The notes beneath the pieces are model-generated. The model made no database searches and was not told where the DNA came from. It saw nothing but the letters and a program-made list of their open reading frames with translations. Position numbers and translations under genes: made by a program. From assembly GCA_019054805.1 (NCBI GenBank), contig JAHQIY010000004.1, forward strand, positions 2,108,001 through 2,172,000: DNA of 64,000 bases. The letters are read 5' to 3'. This document shows, one piece after another, positions 1-9,476 of the stretch (the first letter of the stretch is position 1; each line of letters opens with the position of its first letter). The DNA is from Brachionus manjavacas (lineage: Eukaryota; Rotifera; Eurotatoria; Ploima; Brachionidae).

Positions 1-39
1 AACTCCATTAAACTCATTTTTACTCGTTTTTCAAATTCA

Positions 40-274
40 GAGCCATTAAGTAAATGCATTAAGAACAAAAGACTGCGGTGGCTCGGGCATGTACTTAGAA
101 TGAAAGAAACACGGATACCAAAAAAGAGTCCTTCAATGGACACCTCAAGGGCGACGTAAGGTAGGACGACCAGCAGTTACATGGGGGCCTACAATCACGA
201 AAGAGCTCATCGAAATAGGAATGACATGGAGAGAAGCAAGGGTAAAGGCAAAAGATCGACTTGAGTGGAAATAA
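40..274 (+). pseudogene. LINE reverse transcriptase C-terminal tail, 5'-truncated
   Basis: The plus-strand reading shows KNKRLRWLGHVLRMKETRIP, then after a shift GRRKVGRPAVTW, TITKELIEIGMTWREA and KDRLEW before a TAA at 272-274. The run LRWLGHVLRM, the GR-GRP-TW block and the final DR-EW are characteristic of the extreme C-terminus of many animal non-LTR retrotransposon ORF2 proteins. Catalytic domains are absent. The frame is broken in an A-run around 119-125, which has one A more than the frame needs, so this is a dead 3' end. A minus-strand ORF over the same bases is only a shadow. Confidence 0.8.
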
Positions 275-399
275 AAAGTAATGACCCTATGCTCCACAAG
301 GAGTGAATAAGGAAAAAAAAAAAAAAAGGTTGTCATTTTCCGTTCCGCGTCCGCAGTTTAGGGACAACCCATGTTATCAAAAGTGCTTTACACTTAATC

Positions 400-2360
400 A
401 GACGTTTGAACCCTTTTTTCAAGGTTTTGAGTTTGGGATGAGTATACCCACCTGGATCAGAACCCGAACTGTATTTACGGGTTTTTTTAAGTTTAATCAA
501 TTGATTCTCATATTGAAACTGAAAAAAGATTAGAATTTATTTATTATTGTTAGCATTGTTAGATCTCAAATAGTACATTGGTAAAACTTAAGTCAATAGC
601 CTTTTAACAAAAGGTTTTGAAGCTCTAAAAGTAATTGGTGCACAACAGATCAGAGTAATGTTTCAAATTCAGAACATTTTGATAGATCAATCAGAAAAGG
701 AGCTATTGACAACGGACCCTTCTATTCACTTCCTTATAGAAAGGATGTTATTTTTGAATTTATTTTTAGCGTTAGTCTTGAATAGACGTTCATTTTTGCC
801 TTTTTTTATTAAAAAGAATGTTCTTTTTGTTTTTTTTTTTAGAAAATTTTAGATCTTAGTTTAGAATAGACGTCCTTTTTATCCTTTTTGTCTTGTTATA
901 GTTTAAAAAAATGTTCTTTTGTACTTTTTAAGTTTTATTTAATTCTTTGATAAGAAAGAAATCATTTTTGTATTCATTGCCTTCTTTTTGTTAAAGAAAA
1001 ATAACCCTTAAATTAACCCTAATTTGACAGAGCGATTGACGTCCTCAGACGTCAAGAGTTCTTTTTGTTCTAGGAATGTATTTGAGAATTTGGTTAATTC
1101 AATTCAGACGTGTTTCTAAGTCACAAGTCTTAAGTAAAAAATTCAAGTCAAGTCAAGTCAATGACCTAAAAATTTCTTTTTAATGAAATAAATTTCTAAA
1201 TAAACCATAATCTTAAAATTATTTTGGTCATAGTTATCTGCATTTATCCATAAGGTTCAGCCTTCAGCGAAAAATATATTTCGTTGAATAATGCACATTT
1301 ATAAATAGGTGATACATTTCTTAAATAAATAGAATTTAATTTTTTAACATTTTATGATTTTTGTGACTGTTAATTATAAAAATAAATTAAGTCAAGTCAT
1401 AACTTTGACTTAAATTTTGTGACTTTTATTTAAAACTGTGACTTATAAACAAGTTTGATTCAATTTTTAGAGAACAACTAAATTTCCCTAAAATGATCAA
1501 CCTTTTAGACTATAAAAAGACAAAAAGGAAAAAAGGTCGTCTATTTTAAACTAAGATCTAAAATAATTTCTAAAAAAAACAAAAAGAACTTTCTTTTTAA
1601 AAAAAAGGCAAAAAGTACAAAAAAGATGCTATTTTATTAGTTAGAATTGAATTAGCCTCTATAAAGGTAAAAAAAAAACATTTTTTGGAACAATAATGAA
1701 CAATAATGAACAAATATTAACAATAATGGTTTTTTTTTGTAGCTGTCAATAGATGCAGAAAAATCTCCGTTTGAATTGTTTTTTTCAATTTTCTCCGAGA
1801 ACCATTAAATTGCTATAAATTCATTTGATGAAGAAATTTTATCACAAGAAACAGGCGATGAAGTAGGTTAATTTAAGACCTTGTTTTAAGGTAATAATAA
1901 CAAGCTTAACTTTTCGACTAAATATACCAGAGAATTTTGGTACAAATATCAAGATGTTTTTCCAAAGCTGACACAAATTGCTTTGATTCTTTTAGATATA
2001 AACTCATCAAGTGTTTTGTATCGTAGAAAAATTGTAAAATATTGAAAAAGATTTTTCACTATAATAAATTATTTCTAAAGGTTAATTTACATTTTAAGAT
2101 ACTAATGTTCGCTAGAAGTTAAAAAAGATTTTAAATAAAATTTTTATTCTAATAAGCTTTCTAACAATCTTTCAATATTATTGAAATTAATCGTAATTTA
2201 AGGTTTTATTTTTTTAAACGCAAACTCACCAGGATTAATTATAAATTATGGGTATCGCATGGGAAACCTTAAAAATTTGGATTAATTTAGTTCGTGTTCT
2301 GGTCCAGGTGGGTACACCCATTCCAAAACCAAGACTTGGAAAATAAGGGTTCCAATACCT
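400..2360. repeat. Large imperfect inverted repeat inside composite repeat copy 1
   Basis: Bases 403-480 (accttttttcaaggttttga, then tatacccacctggatcagaa) match the reverse complement of about 2285-2360. Bases 790-910 (tttttgcct..., agatcttagtttagaataga, tttttgtctt) match the reverse complement of 1500-1615. An intermediate stretch near 510-550 also resembles the reverse complement of 2110-2200. The arms therefore look like one eroded palindrome nearly 2 kb across with diverged arms, as in foldback or long-inverted-repeat elements. No ORF in it is recognisable. Arm extents are approximate. Confidence 0.75.
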
Positions 2361-2868
2361 GAATTTAATAAGTATTAGTGATATAAAATGCAAAGTGAAA
2401 ACTACATACAAAAATCAAATTTCAAAAGTAAAAAAATTGAATATACTTTCTCACAAATTGTAATTGAAATATATTTTTTGAATTTCGATGCAAAAATTTG
2501 AAAAAATTCAAAAATATAAAATGATAAAAAATATCTTATTTATTTAAATCATTTTTCGATTTTATTTTTGGATTTTTTAAATAAATGTACTAATATTTCA
2601 CATTGCCGATATCGAAGAGTGGAGGAGCTGCCATATTAGTCAACTACAAAAGATTATAATGAGTCTGTAGGTTCCAAGAAGTAGTGCAATTTGAGGCGCA
2701 ATCTGATCCGTCATTACAACGAATACCACAAGATATCTTAAATGTAAACTCAGGTTATGGATTCAAACCAAAGCTTGACATATGGATAAAAGCGAATGTA
2801 TGATATGTCATATCCTGCAAATACATGGTTCTATCTAACCTTCGGGTAGAGACTGAAGAGTTTATACT

Positions 2869-3001
2869 GTAAGCGATGGTATAAATATACCTCGCTTTTA
2901 TGATTTTATATTATTATCAATAAAATAAATTTTAACTAAACAGTCTTAATCTAGTTAGGACCCCACCCTACAGACCCCCATCTTACATTGGTGATAGCGG
3001 G
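2869..3001 (+). other. Candidate LTR end and primer-binding site of the Ty3-like relic
   Basis: Right after the composite repeat come a TATA-like gtataaatata, an AATAAA-type signal in tcaataaaataaa, and a C-rich end (ggaccccaccctacag). LTR-like sequence ends in ACA at 2987 and is followed one base later by TGGTGATAGCGGG (2989-3001), the shape of a tRNA 3'-end primer site. A gag reading frame starts about 390 bp further on. The upstream LTR boundary and a partner LTR were not found, so this is inferred from position. Confidence 0.35.
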
Positions 3002-3389
3002 TAAGCTTAAACAATTTAAGCTTAAGTGAAAAAAAAAACGAGGAGAAAAGAAAAGCTGATCTAATTGTTCAACTCGAGAATCCAGGTCGAAAGAAAAAAA
3101 AAAGAAGAGAAAAGCTAGTCTGTGGAGAAAATCGAAAGAGAGAGAGAGAAAGAAAGAAAGTATTCAATTTTGTATTTCAAGTGTAAAGAAAAAAAAAAAA
3201 AAGAAGAAATATAGAGACTGAAGTAAAAAGAGAAAAAAAAATTTGGTGCTGTGGAAAAAAAAAGAAGAAACGCTAGTTGTTGAAAAGTTTGAATTTTAAA
3301 ATTTTGTTAGAAATATTATTTGAAATATTAATTGTTTTCTTTGTTTGGCGTAAGCTTAGAGATAAATAGTTGAAAAAAAAAAAAAAAAA

Positions 3390-4314
3390 ATGAGACGTGG
3401 CATGGGTAACAACTTGGTGTATGATGGAGAGAGTGGTAGTTTTGATGAGTTCGAGGCGGCATTCAAGTATGACTGTATCATTTACGGATGGGACGATCGT
3501 AAACAAGTTGCGGAAATTGAACTTTGTTTGGTTGGCAAGGCATAAAAATTGTTTAGTCAAATAGAGGAAGCAGACAAAAATGACATAAAAAAATATTAGA
3601 ATGTTTGAAAAGAGGCTGTGTTAAATCGCCCGAGTATTATCTCAATCTTTTTATTCAAAGCAACTAAAACCAGATCAAGAAATTAGTGATTTTTGTTATG
3701 AAATCGAAAAGTTGATGGATAAAGCATTACCAAATCTCGACGAGGATAATAGAACAAGAATGATAAGATCTAGACTCCTATCAGCGGTACCTGAACACAT
3801 CAAGAGCTATCTGGAATTACTTTCAAATAAAAAATGGAAAGAAATTGTTGCAATTTTTGACAAATCGGTTGATTATAAAGAAATATACCAAGGTTCGTTT
3901 CAAATCAAAGAAGAAGTAGATGTTCAAAGGGTTGAATTTTCAGCACCTAAGTTTAATGGTTCATGTCATTTTTGCAATAAGTTTGGTCACAAAATAGCCG
4001 ATTGTTTAGCTAGAAAAAATCAAGTACAAAGATCAAACACTAGTCAAGGTAGAAGTAGAAATTTTGAACAACACAATGGTCTTAAATTTGAGCAAAAGCA
4101 AAATTCTTATTACAACAAACGACCAATTAACGAGTTAGCGAGTAAATACCAGCCAAGAAATAGCGAACAGAGACAAAATAGTTTTGGAAAAAAAGAAGGA
4201 TATGAGATTGATGCCGAAATTGATGTTGAGTCTGATGGAAGTAGAGAAGCAAATATGATTAAATGCCAAAATTATTTTAGTAAAAACACTAACACACTTA
4301 ACAAATTAATTCGA
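3390..4314 (+). pseudogene. Ty3-like retrotransposon gag, frameshifted
   Basis: Translation from the ATG at 3390 gives YDGESGSFDEFEAAFKYD and later (another frame, about 3590-3720) SPEYYLNLF and SDFCYEIEKLMDKALP, then the long stretch from 3712 with LLSAVPEHIKSYLELL. This is the capsid-type gag pattern of Ty3/gypsy elements. A CCHC zinc knuckle CHFCNKFGHKIADC lies at about 3963-4004. Stops and frame changes near 3543-3600 break the frame. The basic, Q/N-rich tail after the knuckle is typical of nucleocapsid. The gene is not expressible as one protein. Downstream the expected protease is present but turned round. Confidence 0.75.
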
Positions 4315-4708
4315 ATTGAGTCTGATGTCAATTTCCACCATCCGAAATTGTAATCTTTTGGTTTGTAAAATCGAAATTGGCTTTGAATTTTGTAAGGAAA
4401 TCAATCCCCAAAATAGCAGGTTCTGACAATTTTGAAAAAAAAATTCATGTTCACCTTCCCAATCCTTAAATCTCAGTCTTACTGTACCAACAGCTGTTTT
4501 AACAGTCTCTGAATTAAGTGCTGATTTAATCGTAAGGTTTGATTTTCTCAAAATTAACCATTTTTCTTGCTTTCCAGTTTCCAAAAATACATCAATTTTT
4601 TTTGACAAACTTTTCGGTAACGAATCCGGAGTAATGAAAGACGCGCTTGCACCTGAGTCAGCCAAAAATTTCAACCCAAATCGTTCGCCACCGAACTCAA
4701 CACTCAAT
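4315..4708 (-). pseudogene. Retroviral-type aspartic protease segment, inverted relative to its gag and pol
   Basis: The minus strand encodes GLKFLADSGASASFITPDSL, which carries the D-S-G-A active-site motif of Ty3 proteases, followed by further protease-like sequence (VKTAVGTVRLRFKDWEGEH, LLFWGLISL). The flanking plus strand carries gag upstream and the pol linker downstream, so only this block of about 394 bp is flipped. The edges carry a 7-bp inverted pair, attgagt (4315-4321) and actcaat (4702-4708), a likely substrate for the inversion. The piece lacks its own start and cannot make a functional product here. Confidence 0.75.
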
Positions 4709-4945
4709 AGAGAGGTTGTGATCGAAAAAGGTTCATCGATCGGTGATGTTTACATGGCGGACGAAGCATTTTTGGGTTCCTTACAAGAAGTTCAAGAATC
4801 AGGTGAATCTGAGAGTCACGAGAGTCACGAGAGTCTTAAAATGAATTTGGATGATATAAAAATGGGTGTAAATTTGTCAGTCGAACAACGTAATCAAATT
4901 TTCAAATTATTGGAGAAATTTAAGCAAGTTTTTGAGTGGTCTGAA
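4709..4945 (+). pseudogene. Ty3-like pol linker before reverse transcriptase, 3'-truncated
   Basis: In plus-strand orientation the frame reads VVIEKGSSIGDVYMADEAF, an acidic stretch with a GESESHESHES repeat, and NLSVEQRNQIFKLLEKFKQV. The last segment is the helix that normally precedes the RT fingers in Ty3 pol, where a loop on the pattern EQ..Q...LL..F..VF is usual. The expected RT does not follow; sequence changes at about 4945 to a short inverted-repeat region, so the element is cut here by deletion or by another insertion. Confidence 0.65.
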
Positions 4946-5943
4946 TTTTGCACGTCAAGCCTGATTTTTTTGTGCTTTTAGGTTCTTGAATGAACTTTAG
5001 ATAAAAATCAGGCTTTTGAAACAAATATGGAAAATCAATTTCACTTCTCTCATACAAGTTAATGTATGAAATTGTTCTCCCATTTCCTAATCAAAAGCCT
5101 GATTTTTTTTTTGGGTTTTTTTAAATTTGCCCGAGACTAATATTGATACAAAACTTATTGAGTTGACTTTGAAAATTGAAATAATTAAAAACAAACATAA
5201 ATTGTTTTACTGTTATATTCTTCTCGTATATCGTCCCATTGTTGAATATTAACAAATAAACTGCTCATCAACAAATGCTGACTCAAAAATTCGGGCGGCC
5301 ACCTTTATGGCAGTTAGTAACATAAATTGATATTTTTTTGAAAAAATCTTTTAAATTAAAAAAAAAAAAACTCATTAAAATGATAAAAAAGTAATAAATA
5401 CCTTCTTTAATTTTTTTTTTTCAAAATTTTATGAAAATTTAAGTGACCGCCCCCCAAAATGTTGGCCGTATTTTTTTGACCGTTTTTTTTGGAGGTACAG
5501 AAATTAGACTGCCCAGCTGACCGGCCAAATGACCACCCGCTCCAAGGTTGTCCGACTAATACGGACACGGTCACGGTTTCTGAAAATTTTGGCTGGTTAA
5601 GTGTCTGCTTGTACGGACCCCAACACTACAGCAGACCCCTTTAACTTCTAATTATATTTAAAAGTCTAACGTAGAAAAAAAAAGAAAAGAAAAGAAAGAG
5701 AAGAAAAGAGGAAAAAGAAAAAAGAGTGAATTTATTTAAACACAAATTGTGGATAAATATCTTGTTTTATCGCACACAATTTACCTGTAAATAAACAAAA
5801 AAATTTTCTTGTGTATATAAAATAATTAGTTATTTAGCCACAAATTGACAATATTTTTTTGTTTATTCTTTACATTGAAATCCATCAAAAAAATATAATT
5901 GAAGCTCATCAAATCAATTAATTAGGAATAAGCTTGAATAAGA
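4946..5943. other. Gene-poor stretch with AGCCTGATTTTT inverted repeats and a C-rich patch
   Basis: The words aagcctgattttt (about 4957), aaaaatcaggctttt (about 5001) and aaaagcctgattttttt (about 5092) form inverted pairs; a related aaaatcaggttttgaagcaa is at about 8960. Bases 5500-5640 are GC-richer than the surroundings and contain ggaccccaacactacagcag, which resembles the candidate LTR end at 2960-2975 (ggaccccaccctacagaccc), so a related LTR edge is possible. No protein-coding frame was recognised. Confidence 0.4.
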
Positions 5944-6319
5944 ACATATAAAATATAATAAGCCAAGTGTAGATAGTTTCATTTCAAAAGAGCGTGTCGT
6001 CGATGAAGAGCATATACAAGTAATACCTTCGAAAATTAATCCTAGTGTACTTAGTTGTGCTTTTGTGAATGAAAATAATGAAATATCTTCTTTAGTTTCA
6101 AGTTTCTTCACTAGTGATGCTCTCTTAATGTTGCAAAATACATTATCAGCATTAAGATCACATGGTCAATTAAATTCTTGCAACTCTTGTTCTTTATCTT
6201 GCGACTCTAAGTTTATCGTTTGTAGTTCTTGTAATAATTATTTTCATTTAAAATGTGTTAAAAAAGCTTATGCTCCTAAGATTAAAAAATGGCTTTGTGC
6301 TAATTGTAACTCTAATTAA
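5944..6319 (+). CDS. PHD-like zinc-finger protein, terminal exon or retroposed fragment
   Basis: An open frame runs from just after a stop near 5941 to the TAA at 6317-6319. Its C-terminal third holds a compact Cys/His array: CNSCSLSC, then FIVCSSCNNYFHLKCV and WLCANC at the very end, spaced as in a PHD finger (C4-H-C3), a reader of histone tails or a protein-contact fold. The N-terminal part (SLVSSFFTSDALLMLQNTLS) is unrecognised. There is no convincing in-frame ATG at the left end, and AG acceptors precede the frame (about 5925-5942), so it is probably a last exon. A decayed copy of its last 50 bases occurs at 32677-32737, and another PHD-like end lies at 9032-9166, so it may belong to a mobile or multi-copy family. 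Confidence 0.5.
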
Positions 6320-6526
6320 TTAATCTAAATTTGTTAATCTTATTTTTTTTTATTTTTTAATATAACTTGTGTCTAAAAAAATAAAAAAATTTCAAATCCA
6401 CATCCACTTTTTGTGTGTATCAATTTTTGTTTATTTATCCATAAAATGTGTGAAAATAAACGCTACCAAGAAAAAAAGAAAAAGATTAATTTAAAATTCA
6501 TAATGCAATGGTGATGTAGTATATTA

Positions 6527-6531
<5 letters not shown>

Positions 6532-6558
<27 letters not shown>

Positions 6559-6840
6559 ATTGTCATTATTACATACCACAGTTACCATAGATGGGATCCT
6601 ACTGTTTCCCATCTTAGCAAGTCTAGATTGTTAGCTTGTTGTAACTTATATTATTATTATTTTTTATTGTTTTGACCTAAAAATTTAAACAATTTTTTCA
6701 TTTTTGCAGTAATTTTTTATGTGTAATTTGCAAGGAGCTACCATAGGTGACCTCCTAGTAGGCCACCTTCGAAAGCTAGTCTTGCTGTAGCTTATATATA
6801 TTTTTATTATTATTATTATTATTATTATTTATTATTACTC
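6532..6840 (+). repeat. Poly(T) tract and two related LINE-type 3' tails ending in (TTA)n
   Basis: A run of about 28 T opens the region. Two segments then share a pattern: ttaccatagatgggatccta...agcttgttgtaacttat followed by (ATT)n at about 6648-6662, and ctaccataggtgacctccta...gcttgctgtagcttat followed by (ATT)n at about 6804-6835. A conserved 3' end followed by a short tandem repeat is typical of CR1-like LINEs. No RT coding sequence is attached, so these would be extremely truncated insertions. Confidence 0.5.
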
Positions 6841-7503
6841 CAAATCTTCCTTATCGTTGCGTTGATAATCATTTCTTCAAGCTGTTTTGCAATTTTAAAT
6901 CCCCATTTTAAACTTCAAATAAGGAAAAACTTATGGGAATTATCAATTTTAATTTCCATAAGCAAAAAAGTAATTAATTTTTAATAAATGTTTTTTATAA
7001 TTTTTTAATATTTTCATTAATTTTTTATCCACATCTTCATTAATAAACCAGGCATTTTGACAATTAGTAATAAATGAATGACTGTCATTATCGATAATGC
7101 AAAATCGGTAACTTATTGAAAAATTCTTGCAAAAAAGTTACTTGGGTTGTTATTTTATTGAAATTTCGGATATTAAAAATAATTAATGGGGAATCATTCA
7201 AACAATAATGGAAAATTTTTTAATTTAAAAGTTTAGGCTATCCACCTTTCTCTAATAAAACTCGAAACATGATATTTAATAAAAGTGGGATGACAAAAAA
7301 AATATTCTAAAAAATATCTTTGTGTTTATTTAGATGAGTCTACAAAAATTTTTGGATAAAAAACAATTATATAATTTCCTCAATAAACAGTTTAGTACAT
7401 TTTCAATTAAAAATATGATATTTAGAAGTTAAATGGAATGAAATTGGTAAAAAACCCGAGTATTCAGTTTTAATTTGTAAAAAATGTAACTTTTTTAAAA
7501 TAC
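6841..7503. other. AT-rich stretch, no gene recognised
   Basis: Only short A/T-rich frames are present on either strand. It lies downstream of the minus-strand cysteine-rich gene and upstream of nothing identifiable. Confidence 0.5.
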
Positions 7504-7851
7504 TTAACAAACACATACACCCAAGTCACATCCTCCTAAATCGCAACCATTACAGTCGCATCCTCCTAAATCGCAACCATTACAGTCGCATCCTCCTAAA
7601 TCGCAACCATCACAATCACAGTCTCCGCAACAACAACAACTATCGCAAAATCCGCATTCACAATTGTCTGTTTGATTGTCATAACAGATGCAGCAACAAA
7701 ATATATCTAAGAGACAAATGGTTTAATAATATCAAAATATTAAGAAGATAGAAAATTACTTGCGTCTGAGTTTCCGCAATAAAGATTCGAGGCACTACTT
7801 GGTTGTGTTGTTTTTACCCTATTTTTCTTATTTTCATCTTCACTTTCACAT
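7504..7851 (-). CDS. Cysteine-rich small protein gene A (two 3' exons seen)
   Basis: Two exons on the minus strand join in frame: 7851-7760 and 7706-7504, with a 53 bp intron (donor GTAATT, acceptor CTCTTAG). The first exon encodes CESEDENKKNRVK and TTQPSSASNLYCGN. The second begins with IFCCCICYDNQ, then CECGFCDSCCCCGDCDCDGC, and ends in a 10-residue repeat (core CDLGGCDCNG, coded by a 30 bp DNA repeat) of about three units before TAA at 7504-7506. Cysteine makes up roughly a third of the last exon, which suggests metal binding or a disulfide-rich structural role; the function is unknown. The acceptor before 7851 (TTTTTAAG) implies at least one more upstream exon with the start codon, which I could not place. 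A homologous gene with the same intron position before the CC cluster is at 47945-48280. Confidence 0.6.
7540..7616. repeat. 30-bp coding tandem repeat, about 2.5 units
   Basis: The unit tcgcatcctcctaaatcgca + accattacag repeats nearly perfectly and encodes the ten-residue CDLGGCDCNG-type repeat of cysteine-rich gene A on the minus strand. Near-identity of the units points to recent slippage or unequal exchange. Confidence 0.8.
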
Positions 7852-7914
7852 CTTAAAAAGATTTAATTTAGATTTTTTTTCCAAATTTATAAAAATAAAA
7901 TCAATTATTTATTT

Positions 7915-8050
7915 GTTTATATGCACCAGGCTAAAGCTCCTTTTGATTTTAAAATAAAATTCAAAATATAAAAAGAAATTAATTAATATAAAAAACAAAA
8001 TTAGGAAAAAAAAATAAAGTCTTAAACACTCTGAAAGTTGCCATTTATTA
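7915..8050 (-). repeat. LINE 3'-terminal fragment, low-level match
   Basis: The string tttatatgcaccaggctaaagctcc resembles the 3' terminus of the LINE tails at 14700, 22500 and 36960 (for example ctgtatcgagctaagtctcc), in the same minus-strand orientation. Only the last tens of bases are alike. It lies upstream of the cysteine-rich gene A exons. Confidence 0.35.
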
Positions 8051-8157
8051 GCTTTTTATTAAAAAGGATAATTAGAGTGTTGTCAAACAGTTTATTACGA
8101 ATACACGAAACAACAAAATTAATAACAAAAAATATGTTTTAAGAAGAAAGCATGTTA

Positions 8158-8245
8158 TCGGTTGTCTCTAAACTGCGGAAGCGGACACGAAACGGAAAAT
8201 GACAGCCCAAAAAGCGGAAATGCGGAAATTTAATATTTTTCTAAA
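8158..8245 (-). repeat. Fragment related to the composite repeat, with GCGGAA words
   Basis: Bases 8160-8206 (gttgtctctaaactgcggaa, acgaaacggaaaatgaca) match the reverse complement of 332-371 and its copy at 9532-9575. It continues with gcggaaatgcggaaattt. It may be a terminal segment of the element forming part of the composite repeat. Confidence 0.6.
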
Positions 8246-8654
8246 ATGCTGAATAACTTCTTAAATGCTGCAATGTAAATAATCTATTTATAACAAATAG
8301 CAAAATTTTCCTTTTTTACATTTTTTGAAATTTCAATTTATAATCTTGCGAAATATTAAATGAACTAAAATGAAATTTTCTGGAAAAAATTAATTTTATT
8401 TTGAAATAACTTAAGATAAAAATGTATTCTTATCATACAGCTAAAATTTAATTTGAACAATTTTTAAAAACTTGAAACTTTAACGTAAACTTGAATTTTT
8501 GTTTTAATTTGTTGCTTTTAATTTTGAATGTTAAATAAAGTAAATTAAATAAAAGGATTTTAATTTTTTCTCATGTTGCTTTTTAATTTATAAGAATCTC
8601 ATCTTTCTAAAATTTTCTTCAGAAAAAAATTAAATAAAAAACTTTTTGATAAAA

Positions 8655-9166
8655 ATGGATGAGCCGATTGAGTCCGATGAAGCTAAACAAATCCTTTATC
8701 TTAATCAAACTTCTCCTCTTTATCCTGGAACTGTTTACAAAATTTTATCAGAATTTAAGGCATATGAAAGTTTGTTTACTCAGACCATTAAAAAGTTCAA
8801 AATGGAGATGTTTTTTATTCTATTCCGCAATCAAACAAAGTAAATAAATTATAAAACAACAAAATAAAAATTTTTACCAAAACAATTTCTAAAAACTCGA
8901 AAAAATTGGTGGGAATTTCGATAAAAGCTCTGATTTAAATACACTCAAAGAGTTATGTTAAAAATCAGGTTTTGAAGCAATAACTTCAATTAAAAATATT
9001 CTCAACTCATCTTCAATTACCTTTTGTAAAAAAATTTTAATATTAAATGCCCGAATTGTGAAACAGGTTCACATTTAAGATGCTTAAAACCAAATCTAAG
9101 AAAAATTGTTAATGAAACTTGTATATGGTATTGTTCAGAATCTTGTATGATCTTAAAAAAAATTTA
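8655..9166 (+). pseudogene. Unknown exon followed by a second PHD-like zinc-finger fragment
   Basis: An ATG at 8655 opens 62 codons (MDEPIESDEAKQILYLNQTS...) that end just after a donor-like CAAACAAAGTAAAT at about 8840. At 9032-9166 a short frame reads CPNCETGSHLRCLKPN, then CIWYCSESCM, a Cys/His pattern like the end of a PHD finger, with a stop shortly after. I could not find an acceptor that joins the two parts in frame, and a stop lies immediately 5' of the second part, so they may be decayed pieces of one gene or unrelated. Composite repeat copy 2 starts 40 bp downstream. Confidence 0.35.
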
Positions 9167-9243
9167 AAAAAATCTGTACATAAATTTTTTTATATTAATT
9201 AAATAACTCCATTAAACTCATTTTTACTCGTTTTTCAAATTCA

Positions 9244-9476
9244 GAGCCATTAAGTAAATGCATTAAGAACAAAAGACTGCGGTGGCTCGGGCATGTACTT
9301 AGAATGAAAGAAACACGGATACCAAAAGAGTCCTTCAATGGACACCTCAAGGGCGACGTAAGGTAGGACGACCAGCAGTTACATGGGGGCCTACAATCAC
9401 GAAAGAGCTCATCGAAATAGGAATGACATGGAGAGAAGCAAGGGTAAAGGCAAAAGATCGACTTGAGTGGAAATAA
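9244..9476 (+). pseudogene. LINE reverse transcriptase C-terminal tail in repeat copy 2
   Basis: Same tail as at 40-274 with the LRWLGHVLRM and GRP-TW motifs. Here the A-run after the ATACC is 4 long, whereas copy 1 has 6; the undamaged frame would need 5. Each copy is therefore shifted in opposite directions and neither can be translated through. Confidence 0.78.

Larger units (their letters stand above)
1..2868 (+). repeat. Composite dispersed repeat, copy 1 (cut by the window start)
   Basis: The same sequence occurs in direct orientation at 9205-12079. Copies are nearly identical apart from scattered indels, a 156 bp insertion in copy 2 and a segment of about 146 bp (2140-2285) missing from copy 2. 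In order the unit holds the end of a LINE coding region, a large imperfect inverted repeat (about 400-2360), and about 500 bp of other sequence that ends at 2868. The left edge is the window edge, so this copy may continue outside. Confidence 0.93.

Noticed and set aside
145..336. Minus-strand ORF repeated at 9347-9538
   Set aside because: It is the antisense shadow of the LINE tail in the two composite repeat copies.
7760..7957. Plus-strand ORF rich in F, Y, L and H
   Set aside because: It is antisense to an exon and intron of cysteine-rich gene A and has low complexity.
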